Source of the DNA: Flavihumibacter profundi
GTDB lineage: Bacteria; Bacteroidota; Bacteroidia; Chitinophagales; Chitinophagaceae
Length of the DNA: 64,000 bases
Reading direction: 5' to 3'
NCBI RefSeq assembly: GCF_020076305.1
Contig: NZ_JAIQXE010000001.1
Location: 1,178,001-1,242,000 of the forward strand
Numbering within the stretch: position 1 is the first letter of the stretch; every line of letters starts with the position of its first letter. Made by a program: the position numbers and the translations under genes. The notes beneath the pieces are model-generated. The model had not been told where the DNA came from. It ran no database searches and worked only from the letters and a program-made list of their open reading frames with translations. Of this stretch, positions 44,641-54,086 are shown piece by piece.

Positions 44641-45556
44641 TAAAACATGCATTCATATGCTTAATCAATTGGGGACCATTAAGATCACCGGTTACAATTA
44701 TTCTTCGAATGGTATATAAAGGTTCTGCCTGGTCTCTCGCAACTGATAATTGAAATGCCGCTTTCAATCCCCTGTTTTTTAATTCCGGAATAACAGACTC
44801 ATTCCATAAACCAAACGGATACGCAAAAAACTGAACCGGCTTACCTATGATTTTTTCCAGCTGCACTTTTGGCTTTTCAATTTGTTTTTCCCAATCAGTA
44901 CCCTGGTATTTTTTCACATTATGGTGATCCCAGGTATGTAAGCCAATAGAATGCCCTTCATCGGACAATTGCCTGATTTGTTCAGCCTTCATATAATTTG
45001 GCCTGTTAACTGACACGGTCATAATAAAAAAACTAGCCTTAAAATGTAACGGGTCTAATACAGCATGCGTAACATCAAACTGTTCATCACAGCCATCATC
45101 AAAAGTGATCAGCACAGGATTTTGAGGCAATGATTCTCCTGTTGCCAGGTATTTATATAACTGTTCCGGCAATATTGAAGTATAACCATTAGCAGCCAAA
45201 GCCTTCATCTGGGCTTCAAATACCGAAGGGGGAACTATATAGTCTTTTGAAGACCGGGAATCCGTAGCACGGTAATCGCGTACCTGGTGATAGCATAAAA
45301 TGGGAATTTGTGGCCTCGCAAATATCTTATCACTGGACGCTATAACAACAGGGTCAGCAACAGGCAAACTCACTTTTTCAGTGGCAGTTTTTTCCGTAGC
45401 AGACCGAAAAGCCTCCTTTTCTACAGTTTTTTTATCAGGTATGCTGATTATGCTGGCCTGCGATGATGGGCCCTCCCAATTACAGGATTGAAGGCCAATT
45501 ATAGTACAAAACATAAAAAAAACCAGCCGAAATGTCGGATTACCTAAATTTTTCAT
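44636..45556 (-). CDS. Polysaccharide deacetylase lipoprotein (carbohydrate esterase 4)
   Basis: This 306-residue exported protein has a lipobox at Cys25 (GLQSC). The NodB-type domain begins at about residue 84 with PILCYHQVRD. It has the metal-binding motif TFDDGCD (about 150-156), where the first Asp acts as base and the second binds metal, and HTWDHHN supplying the His ligands. The AYPFGLWNE motif near residue 243 follows. CE4 enzymes remove N- or O-acetyl groups from chitin-like polymers, peptidoglycan or exopolysaccharide. The natural substrate is unknown. It appears to be monocistronic and ends in the repeat array. Confidence 0.93.
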   Translation of the reverse strand: MKNLGNPTFRLVFFMFCTIIGLQSCNWEGPSSQASIISIPDKKTVEKEAFRSATEKTATEKVSLPVADPVVIASSDKIFARPQIPILCYHQVRDYRATDSRSSKDYIVPPSVFEAQMKALAANGYTSILPEQLYKYLATGESLPQNPVLITFDDGCDEQFDVTHAVLDPLHFKASFFIMTVSVNRPNYMKAEQIRQLSDEGHSIGLHTWDHHNVKKYQGTDWEKQIEKPKVQLEKIIGKPVQFFAYPFGLWNESVIPELKNRGLKAAFQLSVARDQAEPLYTIRRIIVTGDLNGPQLIKHMNACFK

Positions 45557-45638
45557 ACGATAAATGGATATTGATCATTATTAAAAACGATGCAATATCC
45601 TATTTCTTGTACAGAATCTGAAATTACCTGTGCAATCA

Positions 45639-45646
45639 TACCTTTG
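45639..45646 (+). promoter_or_regulatory. -7 promoter box (TACCTTTG) of the J-domain gene
   Basis: TACCTTTG fits TAnnTTTG and lies 10 nt before the ATG at 45657. A TCTG at 45617-45620, 18 nt upstream, is a near-match to the -33 TTTG. The box overlaps a possible GTG start at 45630, which argues for the ATG. Confidence 0.55.
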
Positions 45647-45656
45647 TAAGTCAAGT

Positions 45657-46307
45657 ATGGTAATTAAGGATTATTACGAAATCCTGGAAATACATCCCGG
45701 AGCTTCCCCCGCGCAGATAAAAAAGGCTTATCGCAAGCTGGCAATGCGGTTTCATCCCGATAAAAACATTGGCAATCCTTATGTAATTCGCCATTTCCAC
45801 GAAATCCAGGAAGCTTATGAAGTTCTTTCGAATCCGGTAAGGAGGAATGAATACCACCAAAAAAGGTGGCAATATCCCGAAATGAATATTCGTTCCCACA
45901 CCAATTATGAAGTTACTCCTGAACTATTGCTTCAGGATGCCTTAAAGACCGAAAAATATGTACAGCGATTGGATGTTTTCAGAATGAATTATGCTGCCCT
46001 GAATGTTCAACTGGAACAATTATTGAACGACAACCACTTAAACTTGTTGTTAGACCGGCAAATGGTGGATACCAATGAAAAAATAATCAAGGCTGTACTC
46101 AATGCTGCTAAACCACTTCCCTATAGGTACTATTCTGCATTATCAGGCAAACTGGTAAAACTGGCAGGCACAGGTAATGACATCATCTTTATAATTTATA
46201 AACAACTCCAGAAAAAAAGAAAACAATATTTGTGGGATAAATACAAGGGGATACTGATGATTTCAATAGCTTTAGTTATCTGTTATCTCATTTATAAAAT
46301 TGCTTAA
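45657..46307 (+). CDS. J-domain protein with C-terminal membrane anchor
   Basis: This 216-residue protein starts with a complete J domain (about 5-70): DYYEILEIHPGASPAQIKKA, RKLAMRFHPDKN with HPD at 33-35, and FHEIQEAYEVLSNPVRRNEY. J domains recruit and stimulate Hsp70 (DnaK). There is no Gly/Phe-rich or zinc region, so this is a class III co-chaperone. The remainder is helical and ends in one membrane helix (about 198-214), placing the J domain at the inner membrane facing the cytosol. A client is not evident. The lactonase gene follows after 9 nt. Confidence 0.9.
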   Translation: MVIKDYYEILEIHPGASPAQIKKAYRKLAMRFHPDKNIGNPYVIRHFHEIQEAYEVLSNPVRRNEYHQKRWQYPEMNIRSHTNYEVTPELLLQDALKTEKYVQRLDVFRMNYAALNVQLEQLLNDNHLNLLLDRQMVDTNEKIIKAVLNAAKPLPYRYYSALSGKLVKLAGTGNDIIFIIYKQLQKKRKQYLWDKYKGILMISIALVICYLIYKIA

Positions 46308-46316
46308 AACCAGCAC

Positions 46317-47462
46317 ATGCGTTCGAAAATTAATACCTGGCAAATACTTCCTGCTTTTACTTTAATGTTTTTATGCCAGGCTCTTTCGGCTCAAAAATAT
46401 TATCTGTTCACGGGCACCTATACAAAGGGAACAAGTGAAGGTATTTATGTATACAGGTTTGACGCAGGTTCAGGCATGGTAATACCGGTTGATACAGCAA
46501 AAAATATCCAGAACCCATCTTATCTTACAATTTCCAGGGATGGAAAATCAGTTTATGCAGTAACAGAAAACGGCGGAGATAAACCAGGCCAGCTTAATGC
46601 TTTTTCTTTTGATTCCCGACAGGGTAAACTGCGTTTACTGAACCAGAAAAACAGCCAGGGGGATTATCCCTGTTATATAACGGTATCCAGTAATCGTAAA
46701 TGGGCAATTGCAGCTAATTATGGTGGTGGAAGTCTCGTTGCTTACAAATTGAACAAAGATGGAAGTCTAACAGACCAGTACCAATTGATAAAACATAGCG
46801 GTAGCGGACCAAATAAGGACCGCCAGGAAAGTCCACATGTTCATTCAACTGTTATTACTCCGGATGGTCATTACCTGTTGGTGCCTGACCTTGGAATAGA
46901 CAAAGTAATGATCTACCAGTTTAATGAAGCATCAACTGAAAATCCGCTAAGGCCGGCTTCAAAGCCTGCCATTACAATAACTCCCGGTAATGGCCCAAGG
47001 CACCTGGCCTTTCACCCAAATGGGAAATGGGTTTATCTAATGGAAGAAATGGGAGGACAGGTAAGTAGCTGGACGTACAAAAATGGCAACCTCACCAATT
47101 TTCAGCACATAGATGCGCATCCGGAAAATTATACAGGTGAACGTGGAAGCGCTGATATTCATATATCCCCGGATGGGAAATTTCTTTACGCATCCAACAG
47201 GTACCAGGCCAATAACCTTGCCATATACAGCATCGATCCATTATCAGGCATGTTAAAACTGCTGGGATTTCAGGATGTTCTTGGTTCAAAACCCAGGAAT
47301 TTTATTATTGAACCATCTGGCAAGTATATCCTTGTTGCCAACGAAGAGTCTAATGACATCAGGATATTCAAAAGGGACAAAGAATCAGGATTATTGAAAC
47401 CAACCCAAACCATTATTACCGTTGGCAATCCTGTTTGCCTGCAGTTACTGCCAATCAAATAA
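46317..47462 (+). CDS. Secreted lactonase family beta-propeller (6-phosphogluconolactonase-like, Pgl type)
   Basis: This 381-residue protein has a signal peptide (cleaved near ALSA, about residue 24) and a seven-bladed propeller with repeated motifs: YLFTGTYTKGTSEGIYVYRF at the start, NPSYLTISRDGKSVYAVTENGG, SPHVHSTVITPDGHYLLVPDLGIDKV and GPRHLAFHPNGKWVYLMEE. The family includes the YbhE/Pgl lactonase and carboxy-cis,cis-muconate cyclase. Because this form is exported, its substrate is unlikely to be cytosolic 6-phosphogluconolactone. The exact reaction is unknown. It meets the convergent serine hydrolase gene with no gap. Confidence 0.9.
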   Translation: MRSKINTWQILPAFTLMFLCQALSAQKYYLFTGTYTKGTSEGIYVYRFDAGSGMVIPVDTAKNIQNPSYLTISRDGKSVYAVTENGGDKPGQLNAFSFDSRQGKLRLLNQKNSQGDYPCYITVSSNRKWAIAANYGGGSLVAYKLNKDGSLTDQYQLIKHSGSGPNKDRQESPHVHSTVITPDGHYLLVPDLGIDKVMIYQFNEASTENPLRPASKPAITITPGNGPRHLAFHPNGKWVYLMEEMGGQVSSWTYKNGNLTNFQHIDAHPENYTGERGSADIHISPDGKFLYASNRYQANNLAIYSIDPLSGMLKLLGFQDVLGSKPRNFIIEPSGKYILVANEESNDIRIFKRDKESGLLKPTQTIITVGNPVCLQLLPIK

Positions 47463-48860
47463 TCAGGGCAAGGCTGAAATAATGCGGGAAAGAAAGCCAC
47501 TGGCATCAAACCAATCGCCCGCAGTCTGTCCCAATCGGACCACTACCAGTTTTTTTGAAGGGATTATAAATACGAACTGGCCTTCATAGCCATCAGCATA
47601 ATACATATCCGATGGCAAATCTGGAAATTTCCGGTTAACCGCATTCCCGGCTTGTCCTGCATTTAACCAAAACTGGTAGCCATACTCACCCTGGGGCGCA
47701 ACCGGACAAGGCGTCGTTGCCTCCTTCACCCAATTTTCAGGTAATATCCTTTCGGTTCCCCAAATACCGTTATTAGCATAAAAGAGTCCAAATCTTGCCC
47801 AATCACGTGCATTAGCAAATACATAAGAAGATCCTACAAATGTCCCTGATGCATCCGGCTCCATCACTGCACTGAACATACCCAGCTTATGAAATAATAC
47901 TTTGGCCGGAAAAGCATGATATTCCTGTTCTCCCACAGTCTGCCTGATAATCCGTGACAATACATTCGTGTTACCACTGGTATAATAGAATTTAGTTCCC
48001 GGCCTATCCCTATAAGGTATTGAGGCAGTAAAAGCGCCCATATCTGCCCTGCGAAATAACATATTGGTTGCACTAGAAGATTTTGAATAATTTTCTTCGA
48101 AGTCCAACCCGGAAGTTTGCTGCAATAAGTTCTCAAGGCTGATATTTTCACGACCATCCTTAACCGAACGCCATTCCTGAACAGGAGCCGGTTGGTGAAC
48201 ATTCAATTTACCCTGCCCGACCAGGATGCCAATAAGTGTACCGGTAATACTTTTTGCCATAGACCAACTGAGCATGGGTGTATGCCTGTCAAATCCTGGC
48301 GCATAATGTTCTGCCACCAGCTTCCCGTCATACAATACAATTACCCCGCGGGTCCGCCACAATTTCCCGGGGTCTTTTTCGGTAAATGCATACTGGACAG
48401 CCTTTTCAAGTTTTTCCCTTTGTACGCCAGGGGGAAAACTATCAGGTAAAAGATCACCCTGCGGCCATGGTATGGTATCCTGGTTAATGTCGGGATGGGT
48501 TGCAAGCTTTATTAACTGACGGCGAATTTCCGCTTCCGGAATTTCATTCACCAGTGTACATCCCAATCCCGGACGATATATGGCTTTCTGACGGGCCATG
48601 CCAAATAAAGATGCCGTAACCGAATGGTCGCTGGTATCTAATTTTATACTGGCCATTTTTAACGGGAAACTTCCAAGTTCCTCTGCTTCTACATTTTCCA
48701 ATTCGCGTCCACTCAGGAAAACGCAGGAGCAAGCCATTTTTGCATTATATCCTGTTATAATGGGAAAAGATAACCAGGCATAACGAACGCCATACAACAG
48801 TAAAGCAAGAAATAAAAGTACAGCTGTGCGTTTCAGCAATCCAACAGACACTTTTTTCAT
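47463..48860 (-). CDS. Membrane-anchored serine hydrolase, beta-lactamase family
   Basis: This 465-residue protein has an N-terminal membrane helix (about 10-30) and a periplasmic class C beta-lactamase/esterase domain from about residue 165. SxxK is SMAK at 200-203 (Ser200, Lys203), the YxN-type motif is in FYYTSGNTN, and LGQTAGD follows near the C-terminus. An about 110-residue segment precedes the domain and contains a CSC pair. The family includes 6-aminohexanoate-oligomer hydrolase-type proteins and D-alanyl-D-alanine-like esterases. The substrate is unknown. The start overlaps the upstream DUF4421 stop by one base (TAATG), so the two are coupled. Confidence 0.9.
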   Translation of the reverse strand: MKKVSVGLLKRTAVLLFLALLLYGVRYAWLSFPIITGYNAKMACSCVFLSGRELENVEAEELGSFPLKMASIKLDTSDHSVTASLFGMARQKAIYRPGLGCTLVNEIPEAEIRRQLIKLATHPDINQDTIPWPQGDLLPDSFPPGVQREKLEKAVQYAFTEKDPGKLWRTRGVIVLYDGKLVAEHYAPGFDRHTPMLSWSMAKSITGTLIGILVGQGKLNVHQPAPVQEWRSVKDGRENISLENLLQQTSGLDFEENYSKSSSATNMLFRRADMGAFTASIPYRDRPGTKFYYTSGNTNVLSRIIRQTVGEQEYHAFPAKVLFHKLGMFSAVMEPDASGTFVGSSYVFANARDWARFGLFYANNGIWGTERILPENWVKEATTPCPVAPQGEYGYQFWLNAGQAGNAVNRKFPDLPSDMYYADGYEGQFVFIIPSKKLVVVRLGQTAGDWFDASGFLSRIISALP

Positions 48861-49924
48861 TATTCCCTAGGTTTAAAGTCAAGAAATTTCAAATATTTCA
48901 TTAGCCTTGGGCCAGGTAAAAACCGTCTCGAAAGCGTTAGCCTTAAATTTCCGGTACTGAAATAGTACAAATCAGGTGTGCTTTCACCACGAACCGCTAT
49001 CCTGTTACCCACCCAGGAGAAATTCAGGTTCCATAAGCGACTACTATAACCAATTACTCCCCTGTAGAGCAGGTTGGGCCTGATACTCAACTGGTCCCTG
49101 AAATCTTCCTGCAAAAACTCCCTGGAAAATCCGAGATCGAGGGTTGCTGTAGCCGAACCCATTATAAAAAAATGTTTCTTTATAACTATCGTGTACGCAT
49201 AGCCTACACCCGGACCAAGTTCAAAGAAACCGATGGTACTCACATTCCTTTGGGCATATTGTTCCTTAAGCTGCGAAGGTATAATCGCGCTATCACCTGA
49301 AACTGAACCACCATATACCTCTCCACCAATAAGCCAGGTACCCGAGGATTTTTGCTGCCATTCGCTTTGTAATAATGCAGCCCTGTAAGAAAATTTACGG
49401 CCATTCAGCATGTTATAGACAGTTAATCCAAAAAGTTTCGCGCTTAAATCAGGACGGAGATAATAGGCATCACTATTATTATTACCAAACCCTTTTGGAA
49501 AAAGGAAATAGCCCTTGTACAGCTGGCCGTTAAAGTCTATGGACAATTTCCTGGTGTAAATATGGCTTTGAAGATCAAGGTATCTGGTATCCCCCTTTTG
49601 GTTATCACGATTCATAAAGGGAAAACCATATGCCAGGTTAAGGGTAAGCAATTTGTAAGTGGCACCAATTCCAATGTTAAGGGTAGTGTTGGGCCTGTAC
49701 CGAACGCTTTCAATTCCTTTGGCACCGCTTAGTTCAATCGCGGTATACTTTTGGGAGAAAAAGAACCGGACAGGCATTTCAGTCCCAAAAGTCTTTATGT
49801 ATTCAGTATCGACCCCAAACCGCCGTTTGATCAGTGCACTGTCTTGCGAGAAAATGATTCCCGGGAAGTAAATCAGCGCAAAGCCAAACAATATTTTCAG
49901 AATGGTATAACGAACTAAATACAT
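48860..49924 (-). CDS. DUF4421 outer-membrane-like protein
   Basis: This 354-residue protein has a signal peptide (to about residue 26, IIFSQ). Many alternating-residue beta strands follow, such as VRFFFSQKYTAIELSG, TTLNIGIGATYKLLTLNLAY, KFSYRAALLQSEWQQKSSGT and FFIMGSATATLDLGF. This matches DUF4421, a Bacteroidota family of probable outer-membrane barrels of unknown role. It is translationally coupled to the serine hydrolase that follows, so a shared cell-envelope function is plausible. It is divergent from the ABC-F gene with 57 bp between. Confidence 0.7.
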   Translation of the reverse strand: MYLVRYTILKILFGFALIYFPGIIFSQDSALIKRRFGVDTEYIKTFGTEMPVRFFFSQKYTAIELSGAKGIESVRYRPNTTLNIGIGATYKLLTLNLAYGFPFMNRDNQKGDTRYLDLQSHIYTRKLSIDFNGQLYKGYFLFPKGFGNNNSDAYYLRPDLSAKLFGLTVYNMLNGRKFSYRAALLQSEWQQKSSGTWLIGGEVYGGSVSGDSAIIPSQLKEQYAQRNVSTIGFFELGPGVGYAYTIVIKKHFFIMGSATATLDLGFSREFLQEDFRDQLSIRPNLLYRGVIGYSSRLWNLNFSWVGNRIAVRGESTPDLYYFSTGNLRLTLSRRFLPGPRLMKYLKFLDFKPRE

Positions 49925-49969
49925 ACGTTAACCTGCAAAATTGCAGGAATTAAATGTAATAACCCGACT

Positions 49970-49977
49970 TATCTTTG
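49970..49977 (+). promoter_or_regulatory. -7 promoter box (TATCTTTG) of the ABC-F gene
   Basis: TATCTTTG fits TAnnTTTG and lies only 4 nt before the ATG at 49982. A transcript starting about 7 nt after the box would be leaderless or nearly so. No -33 TTTG at 19 nt. Confidence 0.5.
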
Positions 49978-49981
49978 CAGC

Positions 49982-51871
49982 ATGCATTACGTCTCTGTTG
50001 AAGGATTGGCCAAGAGTTATGGTATCAAACCATTGTTTGAAAATATTTCATTTCATATTGAAGAAGGTGATAAAATTGCCCTCGTCGCAAGGAATGGATC
50101 GGGTAAATCTACACTATTAAAAATCCTTTCCGGTAAGGAAGTGCCCGACCGGGGTAAAGTATGGATCAACAAAGATGTTACCGTAGCACTTTTTGACCAG
50201 GAGCCTGAATTTGTGGATGAATGGTCGGTATTAAACAACATTTTCCACCACGACCATCCCACCCTGAATGCCATAAAAGCATTTGAAGCTGCCAGCGATG
50301 CAGAAGACGGCGAAGCGATGTCGGAAGCCATTTCCCGAATGGACGAAACTGGTGGCTGGGATTTTGAAGTTAAGGTAAAACAGATCTTGGGAAAACTGAA
50401 TATCCATCACCTGAATCAATTGCTCGGAACATTATCAGGCGGACAAAGAAAAAGGGTTGCCCTTGCGCGTACACTAATTGATATTGGTTTTGAACACAAG
50501 CACACCCTGCTGATTATGGATGAGCCTACCAACCACCTGGATGTAGAAACCGTAGAATGGCTGGAACATTACCTGAACCAGGAAAAAGTGACGCTTTTAT
50601 TGGTTACCCACGACCGCTATTTCCTGGATGCTGTTTGCGAAGAAATATGGGAGCTTGACGGGAATGACATCTTCGTATGTAAAGGAAATTATGAATTGTT
50701 CATGGAAAGAAAAGCTGCGCGTGCTGAACAGCAGGCTTCAACGGTGGATAAAGCCAGGAACCTGTATAGGAAGGAACTTGAATGGATGAGGAAACAGCCA
50801 AAGGCAAGAACCACAAAATCAAAAAGCAGGCAGGATAATTTCTACGAGGTAGAAGCCAAGGCAAAGCAGCGACTGGAAGAACAGCAACTGCAATTGCAAA
50901 TGAAAATGAACAGGCTCGGAGGAAAAGTTATTGAGCTGAAAAAGATTTATAAGCAATATGATGGAAAAAATATTTTAAAAGGATTTGATTACACTTTTAA
51001 AAAAGGTGAACGAATTGGAATTGTCGGGAAAAACGGGGTTGGTAAATCTACCTTCCTGAACATTATACAGGGACTTGAGGAACCGGATAGCGGAAAAGTA
51101 AATATAGGTGAAACAATAGTTTTTGGATACTATTCGCAGCAGGGTTTGCAATGGAAAGAAGACATGCGGGTAATAGAATATGTGAAAAGCTTTGCAGAAA
51201 GTTTTCCGCTTGCAGGTGGAGGCAGTTTAAGTGCCGCTCAGTTTCTGCAACTGTTCTTATTCAATCCGGATCAGCAATACAGCTATATAAGCAAGCTAAG
51301 CGGAGGTGAAAAGAAAAGGCTTTTATTATTAACCATGTTATTCCGTAATCCCAATTTCCTGATCCTGGATGAACCTACCAATGACCTTGATTTGCCAACT
51401 TTATCAGTCCTTGAAAATTTTCTTTCGGAATACCAGGGTTGCCTGCTGATTGTGTCACACGACCGGTATTTTATGGATCGACTTGTAGACCACTTATTTG
51501 TTTTTGAAGGCGATGGTTTTATCAGAGATTTCCCGGGTAATTATAGTTTATACAGGATATGGCTAAAGGAACAGGAATTCATCCAGGAAATAAAACCAGC
51601 CACAGTTAGTGCTCCTGTCAATGCCCCATTATCTGCAATAGATAACACTCCAAAAAAGAAATTTTCCTTTAAGGAAAAAAGGGAATTTGAATTATTGGAA
51701 GAAACGATTGCTAAACTTGAGCAGGAAAAATCTTCGTTAAGTGAACAGTTGGCCAATGGGCAGCTAGAGTATGAAACCTTGCAAAATATTGCAGCGCGGA
51801 TTGGCCAGGTGTCACAGGAACTGGAAGAAAAGGAAATGCGTTGGCTTGAGTTAAGTGAGATGGCCGGTTAA
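49982..51871 (+). CDS. ABC-F family ATPase (ribosome-associated)
   Basis: This 629-residue protein has two ATP-binding cassettes and no membrane part, the ABC-F architecture. The first has Walker A ARNGSGKST (about 35-43), the signature LSGGQRKR and Walker B LLIMDEPTNHLD. The second has GKNGVGKST (about 349-357), LSGGEKKR and FLILDEPTNDLD. A charged interdomain linker of about 80 residues and a C-terminal coiled coil (about 560-629) resemble Uup. These proteins bind the ribosomal E site and affect translation. Antibiotic resistance cannot be inferred. It converges with an MFS gene at the far end. Confidence 0.95.
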   Translation: MHYVSVEGLAKSYGIKPLFENISFHIEEGDKIALVARNGSGKSTLLKILSGKEVPDRGKVWINKDVTVALFDQEPEFVDEWSVLNNIFHHDHPTLNAIKAFEAASDAEDGEAMSEAISRMDETGGWDFEVKVKQILGKLNIHHLNQLLGTLSGGQRKRVALARTLIDIGFEHKHTLLIMDEPTNHLDVETVEWLEHYLNQEKVTLLLVTHDRYFLDAVCEEIWELDGNDIFVCKGNYELFMERKAARAEQQASTVDKARNLYRKELEWMRKQPKARTTKSKSRQDNFYEVEAKAKQRLEEQQLQLQMKMNRLGGKVIELKKIYKQYDGKNILKGFDYTFKKGERIGIVGKNGVGKSTFLNIIQGLEEPDSGKVNIGETIVFGYYSQQGLQWKEDMRVIEYVKSFAESFPLAGGGSLSAAQFLQLFLFNPDQQYSYISKLSGGEKKRLLLLTMLFRNPNFLILDEPTNDLDLPTLSVLENFLSEYQGCLLIVSHDRYFMDRLVDHLFVFEGDGFIRDFPGNYSLYRIWLKEQEFIQEIKPATVSAPVNAPLSAIDNTPKKKFSFKEKREFELLEETIAKLEQEKSSLSEQLANGQLEYETLQNIAARIGQVSQELEEKEMRWLELSEMAG

Positions 51872-51877
51872 GTATCA

Positions 51878-53110
51878 TTATGTTTCACGAAGCCTTGTCC
51901 TTAATTGCCAAAAGATAAAGGCTACAAAAAGAGCGATACATCCAATTACAACCCAGGTAAGGCGGAATCCGGCATGTTCGGCCAATTGCGCTGACAACAT
52001 GGGTCCCATGGTTTGCGCAGCAGACCAAGCCATAGTATATAAAGCGGCGTATTGTCCGCGATTGTATGTCTTACTGCGACCTATCCAATAACTATTCATA
52101 AAAGGCATCGATAAAATTTCACCGATAGTAATCAGTGCAATCAGCAGTAAGGCCGGGACATGTCTGATTGGGCCGGTACCCAGTAGCAAATAAAAGATAG
52201 CAACAAGGCCAACACCAATGGCTATATAGGTTATCTGGTTTTTTCTTCCTTCTAATTGATGAATAATGACCATTTCTACTACCACAATCAAAAGCCCATT
52301 TGTAGCCATCAACAAACCAATAAATGGTTCCGAAAAATCCAACTCCTGCCGAAAATATACTGAAACGTTAGAAAACAATTGAAAAAAGCAGGCTCCAAAT
52401 AAAGTAACAAGCCCAATAAAAATAAGGTACTGCCGGTCTTTATAAGCCGATTCCAGGTGTGGTTGTAAGTCTGAATCTGCAATGTTCCGGGTACTGTTTT
52501 TTAATTTTTGGTGCTGAAAACCTGCTTGCCTTAAAAGGCGCCACATCAGTACTGCAGCATTAAGGTTCGTGAATCCATCAATCCAAAACAACCATTCATA
52601 ACTAAAGCGGGCAATAATTCCCCCCAATGCACTTCCAAATGCCCAGCCCAGGTTTACTGCAAGCCGATTAAGTGAGTATGACCTTGTGCGGTTTTCTGCC
52701 GAACTGTAATAAGCGACAGCAGTTGAATTTGCAGGCCGAAAAGCCTCATTGACAAAACTGAGCAGGAAAGTAAAAATACAAATCAGGTAAAGGCTCTTCA
52801 TCTGGCTGAGTACAATAAATAAAATCGCTCCGCCAATTAATGTCATCATTTGTACAGCAAAAAAACCAATTTTATCAGTCAGCCTGCCACCAAAATAAGC
52901 GCCGCTAAATGCCCCTGCACCAAAGCAACCAAAGACAAATCCGGCCTGGCCAATAGAATACCCCATTCCCTTGCTGGTCAGATACAGGGTAAGGAAAGGA
53001 ACGACCATGGTTCCGCTTCTGTTGATCAGCATTATCAACGACAATATCCAGGTATCCCTGGACAATCCAGCATAGGCTATGCGGTAAAGGGAAATTGTTT
53101 TGGTTAACAT
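51878..53110 (-). CDS. MFS transporter
   Basis: This 410-residue protein has about 12 membrane segments. Its N-terminus TISLYRIAYAGLSRDTWILS, followed by INRSGTMVVPFLTLYLTSKG, matches a Bacteroidota group of MFS carriers related to MdtH/YajR-type drug exporters. The motif-A loop GGRLTDKIG is present after the second helix. The ATG at 53110 is preferred over 53140 because the promoter box at 53119-53126 lies between them and relatives start at this Met. The substrate is unknown. Confidence 0.88.
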   Translation of the reverse strand: MLTKTISLYRIAYAGLSRDTWILSLIMLINRSGTMVVPFLTLYLTSKGMGYSIGQAGFVFGCFGAGAFSGAYFGGRLTDKIGFFAVQMMTLIGGAILFIVLSQMKSLYLICIFTFLLSFVNEAFRPANSTAVAYYSSAENRTRSYSLNRLAVNLGWAFGSALGGIIARFSYEWLFWIDGFTNLNAAVLMWRLLRQAGFQHQKLKNSTRNIADSDLQPHLESAYKDRQYLIFIGLVTLFGACFFQLFSNVSVYFRQELDFSEPFIGLLMATNGLLIVVVEMVIIHQLEGRKNQITYIAIGVGLVAIFYLLLGTGPIRHVPALLLIALITIGEILSMPFMNSYWIGRSKTYNRGQYAALYTMAWSAAQTMGPMLSAQLAEHAGFRLTWVVIGCIALFVAFIFWQLRTRLRET

Positions 53111-53118
53111 GAATGGCA

Positions 53119-53126
53119 CAAAGGTA
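53119..53126 (-). promoter_or_regulatory. -7 promoter box (TACCTTTG) of the MFS gene
   Basis: The minus strand reads TACCTTTG, ending 8 nt before the ATG at 53110. It decides the start choice. No -33 TTTG at 19 nt. Confidence 0.55.
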
Positions 53127-53170
53127 TTTTGCACCATCATGTTAATGAGACAATTAAGGAAATTAATTAT

Positions 53171-53911
53171 TTACCTTTTGCCAAACACTTTTTGCAAGAT
53201 GTCTGAAACCCGGGCAGCAGGATTGGTGCGAATTTTTTTCTCCTCCTCGGCAACATAATAGAAAATTCCATTCATTGCTTTGTCGGCAACATATGCCGAA
53301 AGATCAGGATTAACAGGTTTTATTGAAAAGCGGTTGTAGGTATCAAAAACATCTTTCCAATATTTTGTAGCCCCTGTTTTTTGCAGAGAGGAATCTATAA
53401 CAGGATGAAATGCTGCCATAAGTTCTGGTGATGTGGATTTGCGCAAATATCCTGTTGCTGCTGTATCTGCACCCTGAAGTATACTTAATCCATCCTGTAC
53501 AGTCATTTTTTTCACAGCATTAATAAAAATGGGAGTAGCTGATTTCGATGCATCCTCTGCGGCTCTGTTCATGCTCAAAATAGCATCATCCACCAATTTA
53601 CCCATTCCTAGCTGGCGCAATTTCTGCTCAACTTTCCTGGCTTCTTCGGGCATCAGTACTTTAACAGCAGCATCTTTGAAAAAACCATCTGCTGCTGATA
53701 ATTTTCCCGTGCTGTTTTTGGCGCCTACCACTAATGCTTCCTTTAATCCGGCTACAATATCATCACTGCTAAGGGAATTTGAACCAGAACCGGTTTTCCC
53801 AAATAAACCATTGGCTTTTTTAAGCAATGAACCGGTACTGCTTTCTGAACTTTGTGAAAAAGCAGCCGAAAATAGAAACAAGACGGTCGCAGTCATATAG
53901 AGTTTTCGCAT
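53171..53911 (-). CDS. DUF4197 secreted protein
   Basis: This 246-residue exported protein has a signal peptide (cleaved near AAFSQ, residue 20). The mature part is helical, with GLKEALVVGAKNSTGKLSAA, AEDASKSATPIFINAVKKMT and VQDGLSILQGADTAATGYLR, then PDLSAYVADKAMNGIFYYVA, EEEKKIRTNP and ARVSDILQKVFG. This matches DUF4197, widespread in Bacteroidota and Proteobacteria, with no assigned function. It is probably monocistronic, followed by the MFS gene after about 60 bp. Confidence 0.9.
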   Translation of the reverse strand: MRKLYMTATVLFLFSAAFSQSSESSTGSLLKKANGLFGKTGSGSNSLSSDDIVAGLKEALVVGAKNSTGKLSAADGFFKDAAVKVLMPEEARKVEQKLRQLGMGKLVDDAILSMNRAAEDASKSATPIFINAVKKMTVQDGLSILQGADTAATGYLRKSTSPELMAAFHPVIDSSLQKTGATKYWKDVFDTYNRFSIKPVNPDLSAYVADKAMNGIFYYVAEEEKKIRTNPAARVSDILQKVFGKR

Positions 53912-54086
53912 AGGGATTTTATTTTTATTATAACGAAGATTGTCATTTTAATGGTATACAAATATTACCAATGGGATATTTAACACCTTTTCTACAATAA
54001 TTAACCGTTTTCATATATTGATCAGCCCAATTCGACAAGATTTAATCAAGCAGATTATCCTAATTTCGGGCCTTCAAAATAAATTC